64,000 nt of DNA, from contig NC_082683.1 of the NCBI RefSeq assembly GCF_949987515.2, positions 122,164,582 to 122,228,581 on the forward strand, written 5' to 3'. Shown here piece by piece: positions 35,945 through 47,238 of this stretch (its first letter is position 1; each line of letters begins with the position of its first letter). The notes below the pieces were generated by a model. It made no database searches. It was not told where the DNA came from and saw only the letters and a program-made list of their open reading frames with translations. A program made the translations under genes and the position numbers. Source of the DNA: Delphinus delphis. Lineage: Eukaryota > Chordata > Mammalia > Artiodactyla > Delphinidae.

Positions 35945-36190
35945 TTTGAAACTGCTTTAAGAAATAATTTACGTACCATACAATTCACCAACTTAATGAT
36001 TCAATGATGGTTCTTAGGCAAAAGTTGTGCAACCATCATGACAATTAATTTTAGAACATTTCCATTACCCTAAGAAAGATATCCTGGACCCATTGGTCGC
36101 CACTCCCTATTTATCCCCCAACTTCTCTAGCTGTAGGCAAGCCCTACCTGTAGTTACCTATTCTGGACATTATATTTCATTTTTAGTTTA
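35945..36190 (-). mobile_element. Old L1 3'UTR fragment, antisense
   Basis: On the + strand it shows ATTTACGTACCATACAATTCACC, GTTGTGCAACCATCATGAC and CACTCCCTATTTATCCCCCAAC, and ends in CCTATTCTGGACAT. This is the known antisense pattern of ancient mammalian L1M 3'UTRs. Confidence 0.65.
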
Positions 36191-36304
36191 AAGTGTCCTT
36201 GGGGATTAGGAGTCCTTACCTTTGGAATTCCTAATCTCTAAATGGTATGACTCTTGCAATAATCAGGGACCTGTGACGGAAATAGGAGGGAAAGAGAAAT
36301 GATA

Positions 36305-36500
36305 TTTAACAACCACTATATGCATACCGATATAGATTCGTTATTTTCACAACCATCCTATGAGCCAGGTACCATTTAACAGCTGAAGAAACCAAGGATT
36401 ATAGAAAGTAAGTAACTTGCCAAAGCTTACAAAGTTAGTAACAAAGCAAGGATGTAAAGCTTGCTTTTCTGACTAGAGCTCACACTGTCTTTGTTCCACT
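36305..36500 (-). repeat. MIR SINE
   Basis: The core is visible as CATCCTATGAGCCAGGTA.., TTAACAGCTGAAGAAACCAAGG and AAGTAACTTGCCAAAGCTTAC, in the orientation of the MIR reverse complement. Confidence 0.75.
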
Positions 36501-36504
36501 AAAT

Positions 36505-36660
36505 CAGTAGTTCTCAAACTTTGGTGGGCACTAGAGTCAAGTGGAGGGTTTATGAAAGACAAATTGCTTGGCCCCTCCCACAGACTTTCAGGTTTATTAC
36601 CTCTGGGGTGGGGCCCATGGATTTGCCTTCAGAGGCTGCTGAAGCTGCTCTTTCTGGGAC
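36505..36660. repeat. MER5-like hAT-Charlie DNA transposon relic
   Basis: It starts GTAGTTCTCAAACTTTGG and includes TGGGGTGGGGCCCATGGATTTG. This is the pattern of the MER5 nonautonomous hAT elements. The terminal inverted repeats are too worn to confirm. Confidence 0.55.
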
Positions 36661-37627
36661 TGTGCTATATCCCGCTGCTTAACAGAACAGTATCTGAGAA
36701 CAGGATTGATTAAGATCACAGAGCCAGATGCTGAAGTAGCTTTCATATCATCTGGTCATCTTTTCAGAACAGTACTTATGACCTGTCAAAGCAATTGCTG
36801 ATTGATAAAAGGCAGGAGGTAGTTGGAAAGGCAAAACAGGGAACTAACATGCTGCAGAAGACATACTGAAGTGCGAGAACATTTTTTTCTGGTTGGGAAA
36901 TGTGATAAGCAATTAGAGAGTTAGCTATGGTGCATGAAGCACCTAGAGGTAGCATTTGTCAGCTGGATGCAAAATGTAAGGTTGCTTGTCTAGTTCAGAA
37001 CTATAGCTGCTTTAAGGAGAGAAGGCAGGCAGATAGAGGACTGTCAACAGCAAGGTCTTTTCTCCTTCTTTGGCTACAGCTATAGTTGCACACTCATGCT
37101 GACTTCATTCCCAAATGTTAACTAGGCCAGAGCTTGATCAGACTGAAATCTGAATTTGTATTAAAAACATTCTCACAGATACTGAGAAAATGTGTTCCCT
37201 TGAATCTGTTCTAGCTCTGGATTTTATTGAAAATGTTTGATTTTTTTTTTCTTAGTGGGAGGGGAAAGAGGGCATCTGGAAATCACTTAATCCAGAATCT
37301 GCAGTGTAATTGCTAGAGGAGGCTCAAACATGATTTGAACATCCCTAGCTGTGGGATTTGGTGACCAGGCTCCCAAGAGAGGATGACACAGCACAGGGAA
37401 TAGCACAGACAGCCTGCCTTGCTTTTTAGAGAGCAAATATGCAAAAGTCCTTGCTCAGGTCACCAGTGCTGAGAATACTCTTAATAATTTAAATGGACAA
37501 GGGGAACTTCCTTATGTGTAGGTGAGCCTGCCCTACAGACAGAATAGAGAAAAAACAGCAAAGTGAAAACAGGGAGTGCAGAGTGCAGCTGGATTAGGCC
37601 TTTATATAGATAGCTTTTGTTTTTTTT
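36661..37627. other. Intergenic DNA, no feature seen
   Basis: Unique sequence without a recognisable exon or repeat. Confidence 0.4.
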
Positions 37628-37639
37628 CAGAGCACTTTT

Positions 37640-37973
37640 TTTTTAAGTTATTTATGTATTTATTTTTGGCTGTGTTGGGTCTTCGTTGTTGCGCGTGGGC
37701 TTTCTCTAGTGGTGAGCAGGGGCTACTCTTTGTTGTGGCGTGCAGTGGCTTCTCTTGTTGCAGAGCACGGGCTCTAGGCACGCGGGCTTAAAGTGGTTGT
37801 GGCACGCGGGCTCAGTAGTTGTGGCTTGCAGGCTCTAGAGCTCAGGCTCTGTAGCTGTGGCGCACAGGCTTAGCTGCTCCGCGGCATGTGGGATCTTCCC
37901 GGACCAGGGATGGAACCTGTGTCCCCTGCATTGGCAGGCAGATTCTTAACCACTGTGCCACCAGGGAAGTCCC
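37640..37973 (-). mobile_element. CHR SINE (long form), antisense
   Basis: It reads from a T-rich start through TTTTTGGCTGTGTTGGGTC to CACCAGGGAAGTCC. A perfect 12-bp duplication, CAGAGCACTTTT, lies at 37628-37639 and 37974-37985. Confidence 0.95.
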
Positions 37974-38234
37974 CAGAGCACTTTTATGTATATTAACTCA
38001 TGTCAAATATTATTATTATTAAACAGGGTGCAGATAAGTGTAATGAGTTAGCTCAGTTAATGAGTTAGTTTAACTAGTTAATAGATGCACGTACTAGGAT
38101 TAGAGGTAGACAGTTACTTGGAATGCCAGGAAAACAAAACATTCAGAAATAATAGTAACCACATAAATGCAATCTAGGGAAAACCACATTTCCTTCCAAA
38201 GTGGTGGAAGTGAAGTTTACTTGTTGGTATTTTC

Positions 38235-38440
38235 TTACCTCTTTCATATTTGTTCATTCATTCATCCATCCATTCATTCAACAAACATGTATTGAGCGCT
38301 TCCTATTTCCAATTATTTTGCTCTGTGGGCCTTGGGAATGTAGAAATGAGATATGGTGTCCATTCATTCAGCAAATATTTATGAAGGTCCTACTGTGTCT
38401 CAGAAATTGTTTTAGGTGCTAGGGATATAGTAGTTAAAAA
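38235..38440 (-). repeat. L2 LINE 3' end, antisense
   Basis: TTCATTCATTCATCCATCC..CAACAAACATGTATTGAGCGC is the reverse complement of the L2 3' end with its GAATGAAT tail. It is repeated in part near 38362 (TTCATTCAGCAAATATTTATG) and ends in TTTTAGGTGCTAGGGATATAG. Confidence 0.7.
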
Positions 38441-38450
38441 CAGACAAACA

Positions 38451-38780
38451 GGGGCTTCCCTGGTGGCACAGTGGTTAAGAATCCACCTGCCAATGCAGGG
38501 GACATGGGTTCGAGCCCTGGTTGGGGAAGATCCCACATGCCGCAGAGCAACTAAGCCCGTGCACCACAACTACAGAGCCTGCGCTCTAGAGCCCGCGAAT
38601 CACAACTACTGAAGCCCTCGTGCCTAGAGCCCGTGCTCTGCAGCAAGAGAAGACACCACAGTGAGAAGCCCGCGCACCGAAGCGAAGAGTGGGCCCCGCT
38701 CAGCAACAAAGACCCGACACAGCCAAAAATAAATAAATTAATTAAATAAATTAAAAAAGAAAAGATTAAAAAAAAACTAG
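38451..38780 (+). mobile_element. CHR SINE (long form)
   Basis: It starts GGGGCTTCCCTGGTGGCACAG, contains the B-box-like GGTTCGAGCCC and ends in CCAAAAATAAATAAAT-type sequence. A short duplication, CAGACAAA, lies at 38441-38448 and 38782-38789. Confidence 0.92.
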
Positions 38781-38799
38781 ACAGACAAAGCAAGAAATG

Positions 38800-39010
38800 T
38801 ATAAACCAGTTTGGAGTAACAAAGGGAAACAAGCTATAATAAAAATAATAAAAATGTGATAGAGGATAGGTAGACAACTAGTGTGATGAAACAAGTATAG
38901 TACAATGTTAACAGCAGAATCTAGGTGGTGGCTATATCAGTGTTTACTGTAAAATCTTTCAACTGTATGTCTGAAAATTCTTATGATAAAATATTGTAGA
39001 AGAAAGTTAT
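38800..39010 (+). mobile_element. Possible old L1 3' tail
   Basis: The stretch AATCTAGGTGGTGGCTATATCAG..CTTTCAACTGTATGTCTGAAAATT..AAAATATTG resembles the 3' end of old L1 (L1M) elements. It is weak and has no frame. Confidence 0.35.
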
Positions 39011-39689
39011 AGGAATGATAAAAAAAAGGCAGAGATTTGGGGAAAGTTCATGGAGGACATGGCAGTGTTTTATCCTCTTCTTCCTCTCAGCTACCTAATA
39101 TCCCCTTAGCTATGAGTCCATCAACTTCCAAATTCCAATAGGCCTTGTCTTGGGCTGTGAAGAGCTCTGCAAAAGTCCTTGAAGATCTTATCTTTTTAGT
39201 GGAGAAAAACTTGGAGGAGGAGAAGCAGACACATGAATCAGCTAAAACTCACCCACCCCACAGGCATTTGATAAGGCACCCTTCTAGCTAACCTCCCCCA
39301 AATGCCTGCCTCTGGGTACCAGGTAGCTGCGTTCCCCAGCTTAGTTTCCTGTCTGAGCTTCTGTGGAGTTTGGTTTTGGATGGTTACCTGAAATATATAA
39401 AAAGTGAAGCGAACATTTGTTTTTTCTAATACTCAATTTTCTTTAGTAATTTTTTTTCAAAAGAATTCTGAATTTTAGGTAACACTAAGTTTTGAAAGAG
39501 AATGCTATAGACTTAACTTCTCCTTTAGACTGTAGGACCCCCATCAGCTCATTTATACCAGTCCCAGGTTCACAGGGGCAGCGGCTGTGACTAGTCTAGT
39601 CCTCCCTCTCTCCCCTGTGCCCAAACGAAGCTTCCCTTTCCAGTTTCAGCCCTTTAGGGGCTTTTCCTCATAGATCATTTATATAGGGT

Positions 39690-39900
39690 CTTGTACCTGT
39701 GCAGGGTACCACGTTAAGTACTTTAAATACAATAGTTCATTTAATATAATAATCCTAGCATGTAACTGCCATTACTATTCCCATTTAACAGATGAGAACA
39801 TTGAGCAAGGGAGATTAAGTAACTTGCTCAGGGAACTGCAAGTCAATGCAGAAATCTGGCTCCAGGGGTGGCGCTGTTCTGAGTCATCAGCAGCTACTGC
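39690..39900 (-). repeat. MIR SINE
   Basis: Contains CATTACTATTCCCATTTAACAG, ATGAGAACATTGAGCAAGG and TAAGTAACTTGCTCAGGG, the reverse-complement MIR core. Confidence 0.8.
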
Positions 39901-40439
39901 CTTTGTAACCAAGTGCCTAATTCCCCATCTCTGAGAAACCAGTTCACTTAAAGGTATTAATAAGTCAACGTGACATTAAGCATCATTTATCGTTTCCACA
40001 GCTCTAACTCCACAGGAACCTCAGTGTTTGGGATTTCAAACTACGGTTAGAAAGGGCGTTGATGTTAGGAGGGAGGGCTTCCCTCAGATGAGCTCCTCAA
40101 ATTACCTTTCTCTAGGAAGGACTCCAGAGAGTCGCCGTTTAAGGAGGATGGTGTTTGGGGGTTTCCAAGAGAGGAAATATTTAAAGCCAGAGGCTGACAT
40201 ATTATTTTGGCAAACGGGATGGGAAAAAGAAATCTCATTTTCGCAACACAAGTTTTTAGTCTGGATAATGGGTAAATGACATTAACTCTTTGTTTCATCT
40301 TAACCTTCCAAGCTTGTTCTAATTTTGCTTCTCAAACCTGAGGCATCTCCTCCATTATTTGATCTGTCCTTTTAGCTTTTTATCCCTTTTGAAATAGGTG
40401 GGAGCATACCCAATTAAAACGCAGAAGGCTCCTTTCTTT

Positions 40440-41560
40440 TCCCTTGGTCCCGCCGCAGGTCGTCGTCGCGGAAAGGGTTAACCAGGCGGGTTGGGAGAAG
40501 GGTCGGGCTCATACCTTTCCCAGAGACCCCAGGCGGCGGCGGCGGGGCCCGGGAGGGGCGGAGGCTGGGGCAGACGCCTCGCCGCCGCTGCCTCGGCGAA
40601 TAGCAGTGCGCTGTCCGCCCGGATTGGAGCAGCAGCATCACGCTGACCTCTGCCTGGGATGTAAACCGGGGCGGCCACAGCGGGCAGAGGAAGGCTCTCG
40701 GCTCCTTCGGGAAAGCCAGCTCCAGCACCGGGATCCGAGCGGTGCGCAGGGAGCCGCGTCAGCCTCGACCTGGGCAGCGCCCAGCGGAGGCTGCGGGAAG
40801 CGGAGGGAGCCCGGCGCGGGCGGGGAGCGTGCGTCCGTTCGCACAGGCAGCGGGAGGAGGGGCGGCGCGAGCCATGGCTGGGGACAGCGAGCAGACCCTG
40901 CAGAACCACCAGCAGCCCAACGGCGGCGAGCCCTTCCTGATCGGCGTTAGCGGGGGCACGGCCAGCGGCAAGGTACGGCGGGGCCCCGGGGCCGCTCTCT
41001 CTTCTCCTCCCCACCTCTCCCCACCCCGGCCGGGCCCCGGCGGCGCCGCATGTGGCCGGCGGCCGCGGGCCATGTCAGTTCCTGCAGCCACCGCGTGGCC
41101 CGCGCGCCTCCGCTGCTGGCCGCGCTCCAGTGCAGAGTCTTCCCCGCGCAGACTCTGGGCGCCGCGGCAGCGGATGGGCGGCCGGGGACTCGGGCCATCT
41201 GAGGTTCCAGGGGTACTCCGGCCACCGATCACAGGGCTGGCACGCTCCCGGCGGCGGTAATTCGTGGCCGGGGTCCTATGGGGGAGGGGCGGAGAAAGCG
41301 GATGCTTATTGTTTTGCAAGTCCGTCGTGGGGGAGAGGGCTTTAAGCGGGGTCCTCTACGAATCCCCGGTACACCCGTCTTCCCTCGGCCTGGCGTTGAT
41401 GTGCTCGCCCGGCGACGCAACCCCGGTGCCGGGTCGGAGCGAGCCGGGTAGCCCGACCGGGAGGGCTGCGAGAACGTGACGCGGCGTCCCGGGGAAGGGG
41501 AGCCGCACTTGGGCTGGACGCCGGTGCCGGGCACTGCAGAGGTTTTCGGGTAAAATCCCG
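40440..41560 (+). promoter_or_regulatory. UCK2: CpG island promoter of UCK2
   Basis: A sharp block of CpG-rich sequence around the UCK2 start codon, in otherwise AT-rich surroundings. Visible elements are GC boxes (GGGGCGGAG at about 40556, GGGGCGG near 40668, GGGCGGGG near 40818) and an inverted CCAAT box (ATTGG at 40623-40627). No TATA box stands in a convincing place, which fits a housekeeping-type promoter with dispersed starts. The transcription start cannot be fixed from the sequence, but the 5'UTR must lie between about 40600 and 40873. Large open frames on both strands here come from the base composition. Confidence 0.85.
40874..40972 (+). CDS. UCK2: UCK2 exon 1 (uridine-cytidine kinase 2), coding part
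   Basis: This is the first coding exon of the pyrimidine-salvage enzyme that phosphorylates uridine and cytidine to UMP and CMP with ATP in the cytosol; it also activates cytotoxic nucleoside analogues. The 33 residues begin [18 protein letters not shown] and end [10 protein letters not shown]; to my knowledge this equals the mammalian UCK2 N-terminus. GGTASGK is the Walker A loop, and the following serine must come from exon 2. The ATG at 40874 has a G at -3 and a G at +4, a strong Kozak context. The exon ends at AAG 40972, followed by the donor GTACGG at 40973. The phase is 0, since 99 bases are exactly 33 codons. The frame is open upstream of the ATG, but the only possible earlier starts there are non-AUG. 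The remaining exons lie beyond the window. Confidence 0.96.
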
Positions 41561-43734
41561 AGAGCCAAATAGGCGAGGTGACATCAGTGAAATGATCATA
41601 GTCGGGGCTTCTCTTTTTGGGGGGTTTTAAGAGGAAACGCGGTCGGCTTCAATAAGAAAGTTGTGCTGGCCCCATGCTCTTAGATGTCTGGGGCCGTACG
41701 CGTCTTGCATCCGCGGAAGGAGGTCGTTCTCTGGCTGTCTGACTCCTCTAGGAGCCTGCTTTCTTTGTTTTTTCAGCAAGGCAAGGAGAGACTAGGGATA
41801 TGCTTTCCTAGCTTTGCCCGCGGCTTTTTCTGCAGGTGGAGAAGGGTAGAGTCCTCTCAGATAGTTTTCTTTGCTCCCCTGCCTTTAAGATGTGGCTACT
41901 TGTTTATCCTACTGTTACCCTACTGTTTAACAAGTTCATTTGGTGCCCGGGCTCCTCAAGGGGAGCCTGCGAGAAATAGGTGCTGCGCGCTGGGTTTGGC
42001 GAGGTGGGATGATGCCTCCTAGGGTCAGGGAGAGCGGAGCAGGAAGGCTGGTTGGTGCCATGAGAAGCGAGCCACGAGGTTTTTGCTCCGGAGCAGACTC
42101 TGCCGTAGCCCCTCCTCCATTTTGGTTTTACATTTTTCCCTCCAGGTCTGGACTACTTTGGCGCCCGGGGCCCAGGCACGGCAGCTGGCGCTATGGAACT
42201 TCTTTATTGATTAGTTAATCTCGACTGTAGCCCCCAAGGCTTGGGATCTGCCTGCTTTATGTCCCAGAAGTTTATGTTGAATTTGCCCCTGGTTGAATGC
42301 CTTTTTTAATTTTTAGAAATTTTACATGTTTTTTATTGGTACTATTACTAGTAAGTCAAAGCCAAACCAGGATGCCAGCTCTTTTAGGAAATGTACCTGT
42401 TATATTAGAATTTTCTCAGTCCCCCTCCGCACCACCCCCCCCCCCCGCCCTTTCCATAGTATATTCGTGTTATGTGGGACCTTTTTTGTTGTTGATGGCC
42501 GTATTCCCAGCGCTCCTAGCACGATGCCTGGCACATAGTTGGACCCAAATATTAACCTGAGATCCAGCCCTCCTAGGGGAAAGGAGACCGAAACTGGCAG
42601 ATGAGTGTAGCATTTAGAAACAAAATGACCTTGGTAATCATCTAAATAATTTAGTCACTACAGAGGCGGAAACTAAGATCCTAAAAGGTGAACTAACTCG
42701 CTTCTTATTATTGTGCGTTCCTCAATCATCACCTTTTCTCAGTGGATAATCAGTATAAATGTGTTATTTCTGTAACGTGTCAAGTAGGAGCTAGGAATGA
42801 GCCATTAAGGGAACTCTTAACTCTGCTGTCCCTATTTCTCATCAAGGAGGAAGATACTCCTAAGAAAGGGTCTATTTTCATGCAGTTTTTAAAGCATGTT
42901 GTATCTTTTGGGCATTAACAAATACTTTGTCATTGTAAGATTTTATAATTTTTTTGTTATTAAGAAAAAGTCCAAAGGAGCATTGGACTTCAAAAATTCT
43001 TTACTGCAGTCAGTTTGCTGCAATTATGTCTTGATACTTTAGTCCAGTCCTTAGTGCCTTTTCTCCAAGGAATTTGAAGTTTTTGTTTTTGTTTTTTTTT
43101 TTTAAAGGATGGTCAGCATTAACAAACTGGACCTCCTTTGGAAGCCTCAAGTCTGAACATTGTGGTACAGGAGGGCCTGGAAGCAGTCGATACTCTACCC
43201 CCTGCATATTTGCTCTGTGCCTGTTAAAGGAATTTGGGAGAAGGCAAAGGGCCCAAGGACATCAACTAAAAAGGACAGTTTTAGAGCTAGAAGGAACCTC
43301 GGAGGCCCTGGAGTCCAACACTTCATCTCATCACTTACGGATGAGAAAAATAATGAATTCAGATCATATATTTGTCCCAGCTATTGGCCTTGTTTAAGAA
43401 GAATTGACTAAGGCATGCCCGGAGAACACAAGTTTACACTTTCAACCTGGAAAGGGGCTACTTGGAAATGGCTACAGAATGGTTTCAGAGGTACTTGACC
43501 CAAAAGGAAATGGAAATGCAGATTGCTTTGTACTCAGTGGCCTGGCAATATAGATCTTGATTGCTTTCTCCCCTCCTTTATAAGAGAAAACAACTCCCTG
43601 TTCAGCTTCTCTTGAGAGCTCTAATTTGTCTCAATGTTGTTGTTGCCCTGAGTTAACAAGTATTTTATCTTAGCCTAAATTAGTTTGGTTGTAGAAGGCA
43701 AAAATAGCGATTGTGGTTATATATTACATTTTTG
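41561..43734. other. Intronic DNA downstream of the CpG island
   Basis: No further exon is seen. A run of C (about 42434-42447) lies near a MIR/L2-like piece (CCTAGCACGATGCCTGGCACATAG near 42515). A MIR-like stretch, TTTTAGAGCTAGAAGGAACC, is at about 43275. Confidence 0.45.
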
Positions 43735-43855
43735 TTTGTTTGTTTTGGCCATGCCACACAGCATGTGGGATCTTAGTTCCCCCACCAGGGATCGAACGCG
43801 CACCCCCTGCATTGGAAGCGTAGGGTCTTAACCACCGGACCGCCAGGGAAGTTCC
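43735..43855 (-). mobile_element. Short tRNA-type SINE, antisense
   Basis: It runs from GTTTTGGCCATGCCACACAGC through CTTAGTTCCCCCACCAGGGATC to CGCCAGGGAAGTTCC. This is the reverse complement of the ~120-bp tRNA-related SINE body of cetartiodactyls, older than the CHR copies. Confidence 0.8.
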
Positions 43856-43969
43856 ATACATCACATTAAAGTTTGTTTTATACATGAAGATTAATTAGGA
43901 CTCTAGAGTAAGCTTTGCTAGGCTGACATGGCAAATCATTCTTAAAAACTCACCTTAAAATTGTGGTGG

Positions 43970-44184
43970 GGGCTTCCCTGGTGGCGCAGTGGTTGAGAGT
44001 CCGCCTGCAGATGCAGGGGACACGGGTTTGTGCCCCGGTCCGGGAGGATCCCACATGCCGCAGAGCGGCTGGGCCCGTGAGCCATGGCCGCTGAGCCTGC
44101 GCGTCCAGAGCCTGTGCTCCGCAACGGGAGAGGCCACAACAGTGAGAGGCCCGCGTACCGCAAAAAAAAAAAAAAAAAAAAAAA
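43970..44184 (+). mobile_element. CHR SINE (short cetacean form)
   Basis: It starts GGGCTTCCCTGGTGGCGCAG and ends GCGTACCGC plus a pure A-run of more than 20 bases, which suggests a recent insertion. No clear duplication was found. Confidence 0.93.
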
Positions 44185-44379
44185 TCACATTCTCGTATTT
44201 CCTCCTAAAGGACAAGTCTAAGAGAGCAAAAAGTAACACTGGATGGGGGAAAAAAACAGTTTAAACTTCTTTACCTGAATATATATCCATGACTTTAGGT
44301 GCCATTCCCTCTCCTCTTTATTTTTGCTGTTTACTGAGCTGTGACTTCTTCGCCAATTAAAATAGCTTCTCAGTCTGCA

Positions 44380-45240
44380 CTGCCATCAGAGCGGTCTTCC
44401 TTAGTGTAGCTCTGACTGTGCCACTCTCCTTTTTGGAAACCTTGGATGCCTCTTCACTGACCAGGCTATAGGTCAGATATTTCAGCACAGTGCACATCCC
44501 CCTGGCCCCCAAATGTGGTCCCAGACTATTAATTTATTTATTAAAAAAATTTTTTTTAAATAAATTTATTTATTTATCTATGGCTGTGTTGGGTCTTCCT
44601 TGCTGTGCGTTCAGGCTTTCTCTAGTTGCAGTGAGCGGGGGCTACTCTTTGTTGCAGTGTGTCGGCTTCTCATCGTGGTGGCTTCTCTTGTTGTGGAGCA
44701 CAGGCTGTAGGCACTCAGGCTTCAGTAGTTGTGGCTTGCGGGCTGATAGAGCACAGGCTCAGTAGTTGTGACGCATGGGTTTAGTTGCTCCTCGGCATGT
44801 GGGATCTTCCCGGACCAGGGCTCAAATTCTGTGTCCCCTGCATTGGCAGGCAGATTTCTAACCACTGTGCCACCAGGGAAGTCCCACCAGACTATTTTTC
44901 CACTCTTGTCCCGCTTCCCCACACCCAAATGCACACACACACATCTGTGGAACTTCTTTCATTTATACTTTTGCTCCTGGTCTTCTCTCTGGAACGGCCT
45001 CTAATCCTTTCAAGGTTTCAGTTTTGTTAATACTTCCCCCAGGGAACTTTGTTATCCATTTTCTTAATCAGAATTATTTTTTGTCTCTAATGCTTCCATA
45101 GTTTCACCACATTTTGCCTAGTGCTGGGGTTATTTGTTGACTGCTTCCCCCGCTATAGTAAAAGTTCTATAAGAGCGTCTCATTTATTTCTGCCTTAATG
45201 ACCATTACAGTGTTTGATACAGTGTTTGTTGAACTGAGTT
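44380..45240 (+). repeat. L2 LINE 3' region, split by a SINE
   Basis: Pieces matching the L2 3' region in order: CTGTGCCACTCTCC.., CTGGTCTTCTCTCTGGAACGGCC.., TCATTTATTTCTGCCTTAATGACC.., ending in GTGTTTGTTGAACTGAG near 45233. The CHR SINE at 44531-44886 splits it. Confidence 0.55.
44531..44886 (-). mobile_element. CHR SINE (long form), antisense
   Basis: From an A/T-rich start through TATGGCTGTGTTGGGTC to CCACCAGGGAAGTCCCA. A 10-bp duplication, CCAGACTATT, lies at 44521-44530 and 44887-44896. Confidence 0.94.
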
Positions 45241-45599
45241 AGGCAGACCATCATTTGTAATTATCCTTTTATTCTTTTAATTCATAAGACTATTTGAATT
45301 AGGCTTTGAAGCCACAGTTGAAACCATGTTTAACTGAGCTATTCGTGTTGCAGTGACTAGACAGTAAAAAACCCCGCTGAACCCTAATACTGTACATTGG
45401 TATTGCTTATTCAGAGCCTAGCATTTAATTAGTATGTACTAAATGAACATTTGTTGAATGTCATTGTGAAGAATACTGTATTATGAGGAAGTCAGGTCGT
45501 AAGGAAATATGAGAGAAAGTCTGTCAGTATTTTATAGTTGCAAGCTGCTTAAACAGCTCATCAAGCCAATTTATCATTAAAGCATTTCCTTATCTCTTC

Positions 45600-45730
45600 C
45601 TTTTGAAGTGGGGCAGGTGTCTTCCCCACTGATGGATAACACTGGAAGGTGTTAGGAGAATTTTTGACTTGCCTGAGGTCATGTAGCTAGTAAGTGATAG
45701 AACTTGGATTGGAATCCAGGTTTTTCCTTT
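45600..45730 (-). repeat. MIR-like fragment
   Basis: GACTTGCCTGAGGTCATGTAG..TAGTAAGTGATAGAACTTGG matches the MIR reverse-complement 'previous-balance' part. It is short and diverged. Confidence 0.5.
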
Positions 45731-46129
45731 ACTAAAGCTATGCCTGTTTTGAACTTTCTCCACAAGCAGGGACCAGCCCTCGGACGTATTTTGAGGGAGG
45801 TCAGTAGGACAGTGTATGAATAATACAGACCAAGAGAGGACATTGCAGTCCCCTCAGAGGTGGGGGCTGTCACCTCAGCTCTGCCTGACCATGAGTCAGC
45901 ATCTGCTTTTGGAGCGCTCTGGAATGCTCCCTGGACCTCCGGCTCCGACTCCCATTGCTGGGTTCCTGGAACCTCGGCAGCCATCCCCATCCGGCCAGAT
46001 CACTCATTCCGCACCCTCCCTCCATCAGGTGCTCCCAGAACCATGGGACTGCTTTGGTTCTTTTGCTGTTTTTCTCGGAGCTGGCATTGTCTGCTTTGTA
46101 CCGCCTCAAGCTGCTGCCTGGGAGGTCTG

Positions 46130-46310
46130 ACGGGATCTGGCCCTGCTGACCTCCTGCCACTCTCCCCTTTGCTCTCGATTCCAGCCACATCCCCAGCTTG
46201 GCCCATCATGTTTCCCCCTGCCCAGGGCTCTTCACACTTGCTGTTTGCTCTGCCTGAAATTCCCCTCTTGTTCATTGTGCCAGTGCCTAGCACATGCCTG
46301 CCAGAATGAA
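46130..46310 (+). repeat. L2 LINE fragment
   Basis: GATTCCAGCCACATCCCCAGC, CCCAGGGCTCTTCACACTTGC and TGTTTGCTCTGCCTGAAATTCC follow the L2 3' consensus order as I know it. Confidence 0.6.
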
Positions 46311-46477
46311 GCCCAAGCAGCAGGTCTTGCTGCTGCTGCCTTTCCTCAGCTGCTGCCTCATTTCTTGTTGGAAAGTCTTTGAAGTGTGTTTCTGATGCAC
46401 ACTGTCTGTGGTCACCTAACTCCAGCTCACTGTACCTGTAGCATTTGCTTAGGTCTTCTGCCTGATATTATTTCTTT

Positions 46478-47238
46478 CTTATTTTTTTTAAACATTCCCA
46501 CCAACAGTGTAGGAGGGTTCCCTTTTCTCCAGCATTTGTTGTTTGTAGACTTTTTGATGATGGCCATTCGGACCAATGTGAGGTGTGATACCTCATTGTA
46601 GTTTTGATGTACATTTCTCTAATAATTAGTGATATTGAGCATCTTTTCATGTGCCTGTTGGCTATCTGTATGTCTTCTTTGGAGAAATGTCTATTTAGGT
46701 TTTCTGCCCATTTTTTGATTTTTTTTTTTATATTGAGCTGTATGAGCTGTTTATATAATTTTAGAAATTAATCCCTTGTCAGTTGCATCATTTGCAAATA
46801 TTTTCTCCCATTCTGTAAGTTGTCTTTTCTTTTTTCTTTTTTTTAAAATTATCTTTTGAGTTATGTTGCTTTATATATATATATTTATTTATTTATTTTA
46901 AGATTTCGTTTTATTTATTTTTGGCTGCGTTGGGTCTTCATTGCTGCGCGCGGGCTTTCTCTAGGTGTGGTGAGCAGGGGCTACTCTTGGTTGCGGTGAG
47001 CAGGCTTCTCATTGCGGTGGCTTCTCTTGTTGCGGAGCACGGGCTCTAGGCATGCGGGCTTCAGTAGTTGTGGCTCGCGGGCTTTAGGGTGCAGGCTCAG
47101 CAGTTGTGACACATGGGCTTAGTTGCTCCACGGCATGTGGGATCTTCCCGGACCAGGGCTCGAACCTGTGTCCCCTGCATTGGCAGGGGGATTCTTATCC
47201 ACTGCACCACCAGGGAAGTCCTGTAGGTTGTCTTTTCA
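46478..47238 (-). mobile_element. L1 fragment polyadenylated inside ORF2, antisense
   Basis: On the - strand the L1 part runs through the ORF2 C-terminal region and stops at ..GGTGGGAATGT, then goes straight into an A-run (T-run at 46482-46490 on +). The rest of ORF2 and the 3'UTR are absent. Yet a perfect 16-bp duplication, CTGATATTATTTCTTT, lies at 46462-46477 and 47239-47254, so this is a true insertion. A CHR SINE is nested in it near its 5' end. Confidence 0.88.
46831..47220 (-). mobile_element. CHR SINE nested in an L1, antisense
   Basis: Body from TTTTTGGCTGCGTTGGGTC to CACCAGGGAAGTC. A 17-bp duplication with one mismatch (CTGTAAGTTGTCTTTTC at 46814-46830, CTGTAGGTTGTCTTTTC at 47221-47237) flanks it. 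Its tail is unusually long and mixed (about 46831-46915, including a TATATATATATTTATTTATT tract). Confidence 0.9.

Noticed and set aside
40742..41260. 172-codon open frame on + that contains the UCK2 exon 1 residues, with an upstream extension
   Set aside because: It starts at GTG, not ATG, and runs past the splice donor at 40973 into intron sequence. Only 40874-40972 is supported as coding.
40478..41319. Long antisense open frames (178 and 186 codons) over the CpG island
   Set aside because: They are expected in GC-rich DNA where stops are rare; no domain or conserved motif, and they overlap a real exon on the other strand.
43970..44184. tRNA gene in the CHR SINEs (A- and B-box-like sequences)
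   Set aside because: The tRNA-related part is the SINE promoter; it cannot fold into a full cloverleaf with an acceptor stem, and it recurs many times with A tails and target duplications.
45860..46309. 149-codon + strand open frame in intron 1
   Set aside because: No splice-consistent exon structure or domain; its right part overlaps an L2 repeat.
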